In this document: one piece after another, positions 23,688-37,171 of the stretch | Numbering within the stretch: position 1 is the stretch's first letter | Layout of the letters: each line of letters starts with the position of its first letter | Assembly: GCF_030272615.1 (NCBI RefSeq) | Contig: NC_081414.1 | Location: forward strand, 823,419,896-823,483,895 | Reading direction: 5' to 3' | Origin: Cryptomeria japonica | Lineage: Eukaryota; Streptophyta; Pinopsida; Cupressales; Cupressaceae | Length of the DNA stretch: 64,000 bases | The notes under the pieces: generated by a model | Told to the model about the DNA's origin: nothing | Database searches by the model: none | The model's input: the letters and a program-made list of their open reading frames with translations, nothing else | Position numbers and translations under genes: made by a program

Positions 23688-24562
23688 TTCTATATACCTT
23701 ATCATCATTCAAATTATATATTAGGATTTTGTTCAGACTGACATCTATATAATCATATTCATATATAGTTTCCTATTTTCCTGCCTGTTCTCTTAGTTTT
23801 AAGTTAAATCAGTCTTAGATGCATATGCCAATTTTCCTCTTTCTTCTCAGTAATCTCTAGCATCATATTATTAGATTAAGGGTTGACCTGATAAAATTTT
23901 ATCTCACTTAAAGCTTTCCCATGACACTCAATAAGGGCCTGGAAGGCTCTCGAACCATATTCTTTAAGATGGTAGCTCCCCACAATCTCTTTGCAAGAAT
24001 ATTTATGGAATTTGTCTCATTAATATTTATTGAGTTTATGCTCTTCAATGGGTAATCACTCTCATATTATGTTTTTGGAGATTTTTTGAGACTAATATTT
24101 TGAGTTGTGTATCCTAACAGGGTGACCATCTAGGCGGGTATGATATATTGTATAAGTTGACTTGTTCGGATTTCCTTTTCCTAACATTTTGGTGAGAGTT
24201 TTTCTGAATATTTTGTGTAGCATAAGGAGCAAAGCATGCTTAACCCTGTGTTTCAAGAATAGTAAGAATTGTCGCCCACAAATGGCAGCATCACCCCAAG
24301 AGATGGGCAATCTGCTACTCAACTTTACACAAAGGATTTCTACATACAATCTTCATTATTTTGGACAAGTTCCCTTTGTGATCTTACATCTCCATTTTGT
24401 ATCGCATTCTTAATTTTTTTTATCCTTGAGGGATCTGGGCTAGACTGGAGGTTTTCTTCCCTCCATTATTTCCTACCAGTGCCCACACCGAATGGAGGTA
24501 TAAATGTAAATCTATCTATTTTTTAAAGTAATAAAATTCTTTGGCCTCGGCCTTTTAGCGAT
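23118..24562 (+). other. Probable LINE 3' untranslated region
   Basis: Pyrimidine-leaning non-coding sequence ending in TTTGGCCTCGGCCTTTTAGC and an A-run. A GC-rich mini-hairpin followed by poly(A) is common at plant L1 3' ends. No LINE coding sequence precedes it here, so it would be a 5'-truncated insert. Alternative: chance A-rich boundary. Confidence 0.4.
23624..23680. repeat. (AT)n microsatellite
   Basis: About 28 uninterrupted AT units. Confidence 0.95.
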
Positions 24563-24572
24563 AAAAAAAAAA
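24563..24572 (+). other. Short poly(A) tail of probable LINE
   Basis: Ten A after GCGAT, followed by AT-rich DNA. Confidence 0.45.
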
Positions 24573-27039
24573 TTATAATATAATACAAATTTTATAGTGA
24601 AAATATATTTTTTCTTAAGAGCATAATCTTAATTTAATTTTAAAACATTATATAGTTATATTTATAATACTGAAATTAATCTCAAATATAATTACTAATT
24701 TGTAGTATAATATTATATTATTATTTTTATTTATGTAATATTAATTATAATTATTTTTAGTAAAATAACTATTAATAACTATAAAAGTGAAAATAAACAT
24801 TTTTTAAAGATCTTATAGAAAAATATTTAAATTTATGAATAAAAGTTATTAAATTATTTTGTATATATTAAAATGATTTAAAAATTTATTAAAAAAAAGA
24901 ATGATTTCAAAATATATTAAATATAACTATAAAGAATAATATAATAATTAGGTTTTTTTTAATAGAAATATTTATATTTAATTTTTCATTTAATTTCATT
25001 TAAGCTAAATGGAATCCTTATAATTTTTTTTATTATCTATATTTTAAGATAAAAAAATAATTATTAAAATTTATATTTTTATTGAGAAAAAATATTTGAT
25101 TTACAATATTATAAATGATTAAAAATACAAAATAAACTATTTAAAATAGACATTTCACTTTTTAAAATACAAAGAAATCCAAAAATCCCCCTAAACAATC
25201 TGGCATCCTTAAAAACTTGCTCCTATAACACCAATTTTTTTAAACCAATCATAGTGTAGATAAATAATTTTTACAGTATCCTAAATTTTAAAATATAAAT
25301 CTTAACTTTACAAAAAGCAAGTGTTTTCTTTAAGAAAAAATAATAATCACTTTTGATTGTTGTATACTAATTGAATAAAACAACTTCATTCAATGCAATA
25401 GTATTGCCTAGGAAAGTACTAATAAATAAAAAAATATGAAAGGTTAATAATGAGACAATCAAATCGACAAAAACATGTAACTTTTTTGAGTCAATTAAAT
25501 TGAGAAAAAAAAATCTATCATTTAGAAACTTAAAATCACACATCTTAACTTAAATTGAGAAAAAAAAAATCTATCATTTGAGTCAATTGGTGGAGAATCA
25601 ATTGCATAATAATGAGTTAGGAGAAACAAATATAATGCCAACCTAAGAACAAATACTAACAATTATTATAAATGAAATAAAAAAGCTAAGAAAAATGTTT
25701 AAAGCAAGCATTAAAAAAAATCATGATAAATTAAAAAAAGTTGGAGTAGCCCTTGTGGCCACCAACTTTTCAATGGAGTAGCACTTGTGGCAACCAACTA
25801 TTTAATTGATTACGATAGATATGGAATAAAGCCTTAAATCTAAATATCACCGACAACTGTCCACAACATCCTGTATTGCGGTCTGGACGGCAATATCTTG
25901 TCATTTAGTAAACTAGATCATAAAATTTAGAGGACTAGATGACAGGATATTAGTATTTAGTTCAATAAACTTAAAAATTTTTGTGGACCACATGACAAGA
26001 TATTAACCTCTAATTCACGAAACTTAAAAGATTTGATGGACTAGATAACAAGACAATATTCTTTCATCGTGTATTTCTGCCCAGTCCAAAGGTGAATATC
26101 ATCGCCTTGATGGATTTGCTTATCGACCTCGTATGTTCTGCCTGGACCCTCCAAATCACTTCTCCTGCGGAAAACATCCCACCGTAGGATGTAGCACATT
26201 CTACCCAATTTTTATCCCTTACGCTGCGTGTTTCCCGCCACATGGTGTCAAATTCTTCGTATGTCTTTTGGTATATGTACTGGGGTCAAGTTTTCTAGTA
26301 ATAAGTTTATGTTGTTTTTTACACAGTTGTATTGTATAGTTTATTCTGTATAGTACACCCACATTATCTATTAGCATATTTTTTTATTTTTACAGAATCT
26401 AAGGTCTTTTTATCTTCAAACATTTATCATTCATATATTGGTTGTGCTTAGAACCACTTTGAGATTCGCTTTAAGATGAACGAAAGGTCCTTGTCTTATT
26501 TTAATAGTAATAAACTTTTAAGTAGAGAACAAATTATTGTATACACAAGAAAACTTAATAAATATATTGATCTTGTCTAAAAATGTTGGATTGGTGAAGT
26601 GTCTAAATAAAACTCTTTAGCATTGAATTCTATTAAATTGGGTTTGTCTTTGGGTGACCCTTGGATTGATTGGTGGATTGTTTTAAATGACCTAGGAATT
26701 ACTCTTAAATACATGACAATAGTCATTAATTTGAACTATTTGACTATGTATAATTGGGGTAAACACTAATTTTGTGAAAGAGTTGAACTTTAGGTGTGTG
26801 AGATTTTTTTCGATTTCTCCAATTTTGGTCACATAATGTGAACTAGTCTCAAACTAGGGTGAGTTACACAATCTACTTATTTCAACTCAAATGATTTAAG
26901 ATGTAGGGTGGACAAAGTACACAAGAAATCACCTCTTGATAAATACATAGAAACTTTGAATAATTAACAACAACAAAGCTTGACATTCTATGCAATGTTA
27001 TTATATAATGAAAATCAAGTTGTGGACTAGATGGCAACC
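24573..27039. other. AT-rich DNA, no gene seen
   Basis: 24573-25700 is extremely AT-rich. From 25740 a short duplicated phrase (TTGTGGCCACCAACTTTTC and TTGTGGCAACCAACTATTT) appears. The only frames are below 70 codons and lack motifs. Confidence 0.6.
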
Positions 27040-27430
27040 ATGATACCATTTTTTATGCATCTCAATGACTAAATTTTTTATATTAATATATAATTTTTAT
27101 GTTGATTTAACATCTAAATTTTCCATCAATATATAATTGTTCTACAAAAATACTAAAAAAATCAACCATCAACATATGAACACCAGATTTACATGGAAAA
27201 TCTAATAGGGAAAAACCATTATCAAAATCATGATCATAATATATATAAAATGATTACAATGTTTTAGGCCTACAGCCAAGTAGCATAATGCACCTAATAG
27301 GCTTGCAAGACTAAGGTGTAGTACCTTACAGCAATATACATGGACTTTTACAACAAAGACACACTGCTTCAAGACAGCATACAAAGTGCTACCAAGAGAC
27401 TCACTATCTTATGGTGACAAAAATAGTAAC
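27040..27430 (-). repeat. Possible LTR scrap
   Basis: CACCAGATTTACATGGAAAA followed by GGGAAAAACCA resembles, on the minus strand, the same phrase inside the copia LTR near 35905-35950. No partner LTR, PBS or target duplication was found. Confidence 0.35.
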
Positions 27431-28094
27431 AGAACTGATATGAGTAGAATCTTCTGATGAAAAAATTATCCTTAAAGGTCTATGTCAAGGGACCAATATC
27501 ATGGAAAACATTTATGACATCTACCGCTTTTTTGGCACACTATCACACTAAAAATATACCACCTTGAAAGCTCTTCACAAACTGACTTTCTCACACACAC
27601 AGTATCAAATCTAGTTGCACATTATTTGCATACACTTCACATCAATTCACACTTTATGAAAAATACAACTCATACATACACACTCCTTAAATACAAGTTT
27701 TATCATCAAAAACCTAGTTTAGAGTTACTCGAAGTCAAAATCTTTTCTATATTGAAATATGATAAGAATGTTGTTTTCCCTTTTTTAAAGTTATGGTGAT
27801 GAACATTGTCTTTTTCATTGTGGTTATTCTCATTCCCTTGGAAATTGTAAAGCCTTTAAAGAATTTGGTCAAGACCAATATGATCGAGCTCACACAGCTC
27901 TTACAACTGATCTTACACTTTTTCTTGTTGAAGAGATAGTGTCTTAACACTCCATTCACCTTATCATGTTTCTCCTCACCCTATGATAGTAGTATTTAAC
28001 TTGATTTGGGGCTCTTTGTCATGAGTGGTGATGATTTTTCAATAACAATCATCTTGGGGCAGCAACATAATTCTTCCTTATTTCCTCAATTGAT

Positions 28095-28181
<87 letters not shown>

Positions 28182-29929
28182 TTTTGAAGATAACCTATTG
28201 TTTTGTGTTACATTTTTCATAACGTGATCTCCTTTCTTGCATAAAATGATCCTTCTTGTGAGTACATGTGTGTTCCTTGGGTAGGACCTTTTCCTTGCTT
28301 GAAATAGTACATCTCTTATGAATAAATATCTCCTTAGAGGTTGTGTAATCCTTCTCACTTTCCTTATACTTGGGAGGAATTGATCTTTCTTACCCTTTCT
28401 AATGATCCACTTTTCCTTTTCAAGTGGTGTTTTCTTATGATACGATTCCATTCCTTGTATGAAGTTGGTTTTTTGCTCAAGGATTCTCTCTTATGCAAGA
28501 GGTGTGTATCCTTGGTCACAACCTCTTCTACACTTGGTAATTTATATCTATTATAAACTAACCCTTCACTTTGGGTCAATAGTGTTTCATCTTTCATCAA
28601 AAACTTCTTTTACCTAGTAATAGGGGGGAGATTTGAATTCTTTTTCTCCTTCCTCTCTTTCGGTCGATGGTGTTTTTGTTCAAACTATCCTCTTGGATGT
28701 AGATGTCTTTGAAAAAACATATCTTCCCCACAAAGACTTACCCTTACACTTAGTGCAAGATATCTCTTTTTCAACTATCTTTTCCTTCCTTATAAGAGTA
28801 ATACCTCTTTAGCTTGGATTTATGAACACTGTTTCCTAAAAGGATATCTCCTTGGTGTTGAAGGTGTCTATCCTTGTTTCTATATTCCTTAAGACATCAA
28901 AATAGGTCTATGTTGACATCTTAATGAGGGGGGCATTACATATAATTCGCTTTGTACTATATTGTACTATATTTTGCATGTCTTACATGGGGTGCTCATT
29001 CTCGAAGCTAGAGAAAATAAAGTCTTATAGGAGATTCTTCATAACCAAAACTAGACACATTTGTATTTTCATTTCATGTCTTATACAGGTTGTTGTATTC
29101 TCGAAACCAAAAAAATAAAAATTATTTTACGAGATGCTTAATTCTTGAAAATAGATAGTAACATTTGTAGTATGATGAGTGGAACTAGCAGAACATAGAG
29201 AGAATATTCTCACTCTCTTCCCCAACATGGATCGACTAGAAAAACACAACTAGCCATGGCATCCATGTCCTCTCTCTTTTCTCTTTCCTCATGAGTTCAT
29301 ATCTTTTCTATTGGTATATCATAGCTCATCATTTGATACATGATCCTACTCTCTTTATGTGATCACTTGTGTTCTTGTGATATAATTCCAAGAATGATAT
29401 TAGCGGTTCATACCTTTTGATTATTGACATCTCTTCAACTAGTTTACTTGGAGCATCTTTTATCTTCTTGTGTTGTGTGCCTTTTGTCTTTTTCCATCTT
29501 TTTGTCTTTGTCTTATTTTGTGTATCCTTGCATAATATTTTGTGAGTTAAGATCCTATGATTGGGGCCTTGGTTCCTTAGAGTTAGTGATATCTTATCTC
29601 CTTGTGATCTTGCTCCTAATTGCTCATTTCTCTCTCATCTTTCAAATTTACTATAATTATTTGCATAGATTGATACTCCCATTTAATTCAAAGCTAAATG
29701 TAGCATCATAAATTGTCACTGATCCAATTTACACCTTATGTTTGTTCACCTAATTTAGTGTGTTCTATCATCATACCCTCTCTAGGTCCATTTTGACCCT
29801 ATTATAAAATCTTTTATGTCATATAAACCCTTTGGTGGGTCCTACTATAGGATACCCTCCTCCCTAGCTACTTATTCAGGTCCTATTTGTAGAAGGAATA
29901 GGGTGTGTAATGCCCTAGTTTGGACCAGG
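27431..29929. other. No gene seen; simple repeat inside
   Basis: Low-complexity, T-rich on the plus strand. 28200-28900 has repeated phrases such as CTCCTT and GGTGT in a loose, degenerate pattern. The 121-codon minus-strand frame at 28086-28451 is largely a read-through of the (TC)n tract and has no recognisable domain. Confidence 0.5.
28098..28180. repeat. (TC)n microsatellite
   Basis: About 41 uninterrupted TC units. Confidence 0.95.
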
Positions 29930-30582
29930 GTGCCCCAGATTGCCCTAGTCTCTCTCAAATGGGCCCTAATTTAAAATGGGGTAGGTGTTATATCTCGCCA
30001 ATAACATTTGATTCAAGGTCTACAAATGGCCATTGGAGGTCAACCTAATTGGTAAATTACCTAGTGAACCCTATATAAAGGCATCTTATCAATTTATTTT
30101 AGATCTAAAACTCCATCCATAGTATTCATGCATTTGTGCAGCATTCAAAGACTCAAAGTTACATATTCATCATTCAAGCATGATGGAGTGAAGTTACATC
30201 AATCTTTATGCAAGAATTGTGTGTGATTAGCATTTTTCAAGTCCATGTGTTTGTCATACCATTACATTAAAAGAACATTGTATCATCAACAATTGTAAAC
30301 TTGAGGTATATCTCCTTAATATTTATTTTAGTATTTTCATTATTTCATTAACAATTAATTCCAAAATTGAGACTTGACCTAAGCCACACCCCTATCCCCA
30401 ATATATTTTTCTTTCTTTTTGTGTGCAAGCAACAAGTGTAGCGGAGTACTAAAAAAAGTTGGTATAGTCCACAATGATGCACAAGTCATATTTTGACAAC
30501 AAAAAAATTGGGAGCACCAGGGAAAATTAGTGCTACTTGGTCTTAAAAAATTCAGCTAAACTTTTGAGAGGAGATTATATAC
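29930..30582 (+). repeat. Possible LTR end and leader with TATA box
   Basis: CTATATAAAG at 30071-30080 stands about 25-30 bases before the duplicated block begins. The downstream leader-like sequence ends near ATTGGGAGCACCAGGGAAAA, reminiscent of the region just after plant Gypsy LTRs. No paired LTR was found, so the assignment is tentative. Confidence 0.35.
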
Positions 30583-31961
30583 ATCTTATTTTCCCTCGAT
30601 CTAAGTTGGTGTCTCTATTTGACATCTGTAGCTTACTATTTATAGCAGATCACTTTAACTACATTCTAAATTAAACTTAACAGGAAGGAGACAGGCACAC
30701 ACCAAAAAATTGGTAAATCTGATCAGTATTCTCGGTCCTTTTTCTAATCAAACTCTAGATAGAGCTATTGGATTTAGCCCCCTATTTCAATGTAAGTTTA
30801 ATTTGGTTAGTTAGCACTTTTATTTGTTGAAACCCTTATTTAAAATTTCCAACCATTAGAAAAATTAACATAACTAACATGCAGAATCAAAACACTGAAT
30901 GAACCAAATAAACATATCAACAAAACTACAACACAAGATTCAACATATCTAGAGGCCACTGACCACTTTTTAGAATACTTTGATAGATGCCCATACTATT
31001 ACATATTAGTAACAACAAACTTCTACAATTCACGAATGAAAAAACCAATCAATACAACATTAGTATAGCATGGATGTTATATATTTAGAACCACATAAAA
31101 TAATCGTCAACATCCAAAGAAATGCAAAGCATTCTACCACTCGGGAATTAAATATTATTTTTTAAATATTGAACTTACAAAAAATCTAACTTTCTAAAGA
31201 TACATCACCAACAAAAATTCAAAAACAACACCATCAACTCAACAACAACACTAGATAGAGAAACTTTCAATAGTACAAGATGATATCTAGGCCAAACTCC
31301 ATCTAAAACACCAAGTTTGGCATTAATGAAAACATAACTTAGATATCCAACAATCTCCCCCTTTTTTATTGATGCAACACTTCAACTATAAGGATAGTAA
31401 TAAAAAATGTTTTCCCTCATAAATATATCAATATTTCTCTCCCCCATAAAAAATTTTCTCCCCCTTTGACATGAAAGGAAAAGGGCATAGCATGATATAC
31501 TAATATTTTCATCATTCCTTCTAACACTACTCTCCAACACTCAACCACCCCCCCCCCCCACCCCCCAAAGAAAAAAAACAACAAAAACAACACATACTCT
31601 ACTACTCACCCTAAGAGCGGCAACAACATCAATTTACGAGTAAAAGAATAAAACTTGAATCTCTCCATAGAAGGATTCATCTCATCTATGAATCCAGTTA
31701 GAGAAAGAAGGGTAGATGACCCCTATTTTCAGCTTGAGATACTCAAAGGTATCCCTCACCAATGCTTTAGTAAAAATATTTGGAACTTATTCTTTGATAA
31801 ATATACTCCAACTAACTTCCTTTTTTGCAATATTTTCTACATCTAAAATATACCTACTTTGATACCAATTAATAAACCCACAATAGGACTGAGATGGGGG
31901 GTGAATCAATCTAGACCTTCTTAAATAGATCAATCAAATTATAAAAATAAATTAATTACTC
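30583..31961 (-). repeat. Copy-A-only segment with LTR-element signals
   Basis: Absent from copy B, where the sequence jumps from GAGATTATATA to CACTCTACAACAATA (around 46435). Inside, CCAACAATCTCCCCC (31341-31355) looks like an LTR end plus polypurine tract on the minus strand, and GATACCAATT at 31861-31870 like a degraded primer site next to an LTR starting near 31870 with GGACTGAGATGGGGGGTGAA. That would leave an internal region of only about 0.5 kb, a deleted or LARD/TRIM-like element. Confidence 0.5.
31548..31566. repeat. C-rich homopolymer tract
   Basis: Two C-runs separated by a single A (about 12 and 6 C). Confidence 0.9.
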
Positions 31962-32144
31962 TATAACAATACTAAAAACCATCAACCATCAAAACACCTA
32001 GACTAACTACCTAGATATATATGCTAATTAGGCCTAGGATAACACCTTGACTAACTTAGATAAGAAAATATAAGCCTTAGAATAGCTTAAGTAACTAAAT
32101 AACAATATAATGATAGTAATATGACTTAATTAAAATTTATGAGT

Positions 32145-32586
32145 TGTTGGTGTAAATTATGTCTCACAATTACACTTTACTTAAGTTGACTTAGGGTAAT
32201 GCATTTCATAGTAGTTTGGATATGAGACACTTAGGGAATTGTGCACATAGGGATAATGTATGTAGGAGAAATTCCATCTTTTGTGGTCTTATCTTGTTGT
32301 TATATTCCACCTTCGGTGGGTGATCCACCTCTTTTGAAATATTTTATTATTTATCTTACCTACCGTCACCCACCCTTGTGTCTCATCGAGCCACATGTCA
32401 TGATTGTCTACTCACATATCCATAGGGCCTTGCCTTTATAAGAAATCTCATCTATATTGCATGGAATGATCTAGTTGATAGTATTTACTAATTGATTAGA
32501 ATGCAATATTTTCTTATCAAATCTATTTTATCTATTATGCTATTCATTTTCCCCTAGATCTTGTCTCTATTTGACAAATTCTTACA
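32145..32586 (+). repeat. Short LTR with promoter (copy A)
   Basis: 442 bp from TGTTGGTGTAAATTATGTC to TTCTTACA, followed by TAGTATGAGAG, a degraded TGGTATCAGAG primer site. TTTATAAG at 32435-32442 is a plausible TATA box. The same LTR, also 442 bp, is at 46625-47066. No gag or pol follows, so this is an element reduced to an LTR plus leader. The 66-codon frame inside is LTR sequence, not a gene. Confidence 0.7.
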
Positions 32587-34289
32587 TAGTATGAGAGTCA
32601 TTGGGGCTCCATTGAGTAGTCATTTTTAGAGCTTTTGGAGCATTCAATTTTTGGATCTAAGGAGCTATCCATTTTAGGGATAACCTATTGCAATTTCGAC
32701 CTCACTGTTACGTTTGGGAGGTTGTTTCCATGAATTTTGAGTATAAATCCACCTATATTTGGTGAAAAGTGCATTTTGGGCCTTGGGGAAAAAATTTGCC
32801 CATTTGGGCAAACGGTGTGTTTTTTGGTAAAAAAAATTTTAAAATTATTTTTTGAATGTGAGAAATATTTTAATTTCTCTTTTTAATTTTTTTCATTTTT
32901 TTTAAATTACTTGTAAATGTTTTATTAAAGAAAAACATATCCCAAGACAAAATAAAATATCCTTAATATTATGATTCAGCATTCATGTAACATTTGAAAG
33001 TACAAATGGAGACAATCTTAGCAAGTAGTCTATTCATGAAGTAATTTAAAAACTACTAAGAGAAAGTGTGAATTCTAATTTCTTTCACCATGAAACCATT
33101 GTACATAATAGAAAAGACAAATCCATGTTTCTACTCTCCTCAGAGAGAAGAAAAATTTAGAATCCTTCTTTACGGCCCTGCTATTCCTTTTATAATTGTA
33201 ATGAATGCAAAATGCTACCAACCATTTACAAAATTACATCTGACCCTCTTTTTACCCACAAAACTCCTTGTCTCTATTTTATCTTGAAGCAAAACTAACA
33301 AGCTAGTATACATGAAGGCTTTCATGAATTCCAACTACCTTATGGGTCATGCCACTATCACACATTTGTGGTTAATGATGTAGAGAATACCAGGATACAA
33401 GATTCTCATTACATTTCCTAAAAGACAACTTTAAGAGTTTTTATCAAGCAAGGATGCTTGACTCGAAAACCACATCTCATCTACCTTCACCCAACTTCCT
33501 CTCTGCATTCTACCCATTATAAGGGGGAAATGGTGTGTTGGGAAAGAGATCAAAATTATTTGCAACTGTAGCTGAAGCTTGTAGTTGTATTCAATCCTTT
33601 TAATACCCATTGTGTTACCTCTGGTTATTTTAGTACCCCTCTAGCTACAAGGCAAGTCATCAAGATACTTTACTTCATGGCATCTAGAAACATTCAAAAA
33701 TATCTCCTTATGCCAAAATTCAGCTGCACCTTCTATGCACTTCATTTTAAAACCTCTAGAAGCAAGGTAATAAAACTTCCCAAAAGCTTATCTCTATAAA
33801 TATCTTTATCTCCTACATTGTGAAATGCAACATGCAAATAATATATCTATTTTGCTAAGGAGTGTTAATTGGAAATGACTAATGACCATATTTACCAATT
33901 TGTGAAGTGTCGAAAACTGACTATGAGGTCTATACTTTAGATTATTCCACATATTGTAATTAATCTATGTCAGATGGACTTTTCTGCCATTTCCTGATAT
34001 AAAATATATCACAAGCAATCTTTCATTCCAATAGTCCTGACACCTGTACATGACTCACAAACCTCAACACATATTAATATTGGTAGCTTCTCATTGGATA
34101 TTAAATCTATGTTGTCATCCATATTTTTCTTCCTCTGATAGGTAGAGTATTTTCTATACAAAAGGATAGATTAGAATCTTAGATCAAGATTTCATATGTG
34201 CACAAAAAGAGGTTTCTAAAATATTTCATATGCATATGCATGACACTTACAGTGAAGATGTGATGTGTTTGTTATATTACTTTTTTTTT
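32587..34289 (+). other. Leader remnant and unassigned DNA (copy A)
   Basis: 32587-32840 looks like a retrotransposon leader (ATTGGGGCTCC, GTGCATTTTGGGCC). The rest has no recognisable gene. About 640 bp (roughly 33350-33990) are missing from copy B between two TGCCA repeats. Confidence 0.55.
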
Positions 34290-34610
34290 GCAATGAGTAA
34301 TGAAATATTTTCCTTAATTATTCGACAATTTTTGTGCAATTGAAAAATATTCACCAATGTAATTATTGTTTTCTACCAAAAATAATGAAAGATTTGCCTT
34401 TATTTTTTTAAAATTTTCACACAATAAGAAAACATTCGCCAACAAAATTAATTTTTTTTTCCAAAAACAATGAAAAATTCACCTTAATTTTTGTACAATT
34501 CTTATGCAACTTAGAAAAATTCCCCAACAAAATTTAATATTTTTTCATTATTAAAAAAAATAGCCAAAAAGTAATATTTCCCCCAAAATAATGAAAGATT
34601 TCCAGGATTT
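34290..34610. repeat. ~85-bp degenerate tandem repeat (copy A)
   Basis: AATGAAA-led units start at about 34299, 34384 and 34469 (period 85), with a further partial unit at 34590. Also in copy B at 48150-48475. Confidence 0.7.
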
Positions 34611-34642
34611 TATTCCTTTACTGAAGGGGGTTTCTTAAATTT

Positions 34643-34647
34643 ATCTA
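34643..34647. other. Target-site duplication, left, of copia in copy A
   Basis: ATCTA, identical to 42235-42239. Copy B retains the single uninterrupted ATCTA at 48507-48511. Confidence 0.9.
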
Positions 34648-36132
34648 TGTTGGGATTATAGTAGAAAGACAGATTGTTGGCATTTCAAAAAGGATATTGA
34701 GAAGGTTGTTGGAGATTATTGATATAACTGAAGAAGGATGATAACTATCTCAATAATATTATTTTGTCATTGATGTCAAGAGATTGATTTTCTGATTCAG
34801 TATGATGTTGCCATATCTTAAGAAGTATGTTTTGATGAGTATTAAGAAGTCGATAAGTGACACAGAAAGAAAATGATAATAAAGGGGAGAAATGAGTTAT
34901 TCAATGGGCAACTACTACTGAGTTAGACAATGATGAGATTATGTTTTTTTTATTGTTTTGATATCCTAAATACATTATTTAATACCATACTATGTCATCG
35001 AGCAAAGAACCTAGTCGGTAAACCCTAAGGTTATCGATATCGGTTAATGAAGACAGAATGTCTATTGAGTGAAGTTCAGTGTTAATGGAGTAACAACCGA
35101 GTTACAATAGATCATATTGGATGAATACAAGCATTATTTAATGAAGGACAATGATGAGATGGAGTTGATTTAATGATTGCAATGCTGCACATGAAGTTTG
35201 TTATGGATCTATGGCAATGGAAGATCGACAGGAAGATTACAGCTCAGATTGAATTGCAATAACCTTGTGCAAGTTCCAAGAAAGGAATGCAAGTCCCGAG
35301 GCAAGGTAAAAAAATTTTAGATCGAAGGATACATTGAACCTGGTCAAGTGTGAAGATCTAATGGCTAAGATTGATCATGGGAAATGTGATCAAGGAGATT
35401 AAGCGGTGAGAATTGTTTATAAATAAGAAATTGTTGATGAACAATGTATGTGGGCAAGTGTAAGCACAGGGATGCTACGTAGTGATTACCGAGCATAGAA
35501 GCTTGAAGACCTATTTGAATAACAGAATAAGGAGCCCAGCAGAAGAATAGATAAGTCTTATAACTAGATTGTTTTGAGCAAATAAGAATCTGCTTTAGCA
35601 TTTTAGATGTAAAGTTGCAAATATATTTTTATTACTGTTATTTTGTAAGTGACAGAAAATCTCTTAACCAAGTGGACATAACAGTCTTATTTGTAAACCC
35701 TCCAACAAGGTGACATTCTAAATGAGTGTTTGAAATCCTTTAACAAGGTCACTTCTAACAAAGTGAAGATCCTAACAGATATGAGGGAAATCCCTTAACC
35801 GAGTCACATCTAGCAATGTGTTTGTAATCTTTAACAGGATTTTGTTTTAACCGAGCATACTCTAGAAGAGTATATTTCTTAGTGGGTCTGAAATCCCACA
35901 GTGGTTTTTCCCTATTTGGGTTTCCATGTTAAATCTGGTGTTATATGTGTTATGATGATTATGTGTTGATGAGTTTTCATGTTTAGTAGTTTCTAGTTAT
36001 ATTGCTGAAGTATATGTTATCAAGGTTGAATTTGTTGATTTTATGGAAGATTAATTTTGTATGATTCAGCCCCCCCTCTCATCTTGTTAGCTATTGGCAT
36101 TAGTACTTTACGTTTAGTATCAGAACTTAACA
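34648..36132 (+). repeat. Copia 5' LTR
   Basis: TGTTGGGATTATAG to GAACTTAACA, 1,485 bp. Confidence 0.92.
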
Positions 36133-36134
36133 AT

Positions 36135-36146
36135 GGGTATTAGAGC
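36135..36146 (+). promoter_or_regulatory. Degraded primer binding site
   Basis: GGGTATTAGAGC against the expected TGGTATCAGAGC, 10 of 12, two bases after the LTR end. Confidence 0.75.
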
Positions 36147-36256
36147 TTTGGACTCTGGAAGAAAAGTTTAAAGGTACTTGAGGCAAAGATTTGAAGATGT
36201 ATTAAAGGGATGCACCAAAGCTGAACAAGTCAAGTTTCTCCACATGGCAGAAAAGG

Positions 36257-37123
36257 ATGAAGCTGCATCTATTAGGAATTGGAGAATATGCAACATATTA
36301 TCTAGAGATTGATTACATTGCACTGAAAACCAACCCGATGACCTTGGAAAACATAAAGGCAAAGCAAGAACATATTCAAGCTATGATTGAAATAACATCA
36401 GCACTGACCGACTTAGAGTTTAGTGATCTAGAAGGCTATAATGATGCAAAGGCAATGTGGTCTAGGCTTATATCTATGTATGGTGGTGATGAACATGTCC
36501 AAAGAGAAAAGGTAGATAGTCTAAGAGGACAACATGAATCCATGAGGATGAATGAAGGAGAAAACATAACACAATACAGTACAAGGTTGAAAGAGATTGT
36601 CAATCAAATTAAAGGAGCAGGTGGAACTATTGAAGAAAAGGATGTAACAAGTAAGTTGTTGAGAACCCTTCTACTAGCTTATGCTATTTGAGTCTCTGCA
36701 ATCAATGAACTGAGGTCTGTACCTAACATGCTAGTTTCCTTGGATGCTACTATTGGTAAGCTACATGCATTTGAGTTAAGTAATTTTGATAACAGTGGGT
36801 CTTCGGTAAATAAAGTTGAATATGTATTCAGTTCTTTTCATCTTGGTGAATCTAATGATTATAATGATAGAATGAATAAGTATTCTGAAGGAAATCATAA
36901 TGGAGCAAGTGAAATATTTCATAAAAACATGGAAGAAGTTCACAAACTATATGAGGAAATCAAAAAGAAAGAAGAGTTTGAAGCACTATTAGCCAGAAGG
37001 TTACCGAGAGGTAAAGGTAAGTATAAAGGAAAGCTACCTTTGAAATGTTTCAATTGTGATAAAATAGGACATATAGCTTCTAACTTTCTAAATAGAGAAT
37101 CTAGTGAAAAGAGAGATTACTGA
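36257..37123 (+). pseudogene. Copia gag
   Basis: One frame with LTDLEFSDLEGYNDAKAMW, MYGGDEHVQREK, and TQYSTRLKEIVNQIKGAGG, then a knuckle CFNCDKIGHIASN followed by Phe where the fourth zinc ligand (Cys) should be. A TGA at 36689-36691 replaces the Arg codon that the related element keeps (YAIRV). The true start may lie upstream; the chosen ATG is only the first in the open segment. Family role: capsid and nucleocapsid. Confidence 0.85.
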
Positions 37124-37171
37124 GAAGATAGACAGAAAGACAACCACTATAGAGGACACCGAGACTTTAGA

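Noticed and set aside
24092-24526. Overlapping 83-85-codon frames on both strands
   Set aside because: No motif; the region reads better as a LINE 3' untranslated end.
28086-28451. 121-codon minus-strand frame with a basic N-terminal part
   Set aside because: A third of it is Arg-Glu repetition from the (TC)n tract, and no recognisable domain is visible.
32241-32441. Frame conserved between duplication copies (also 46696-46920)
   Set aside because: It lies inside a 442-bp LTR; conservation is explained by the recent tandem duplication, and the start differs between copies.
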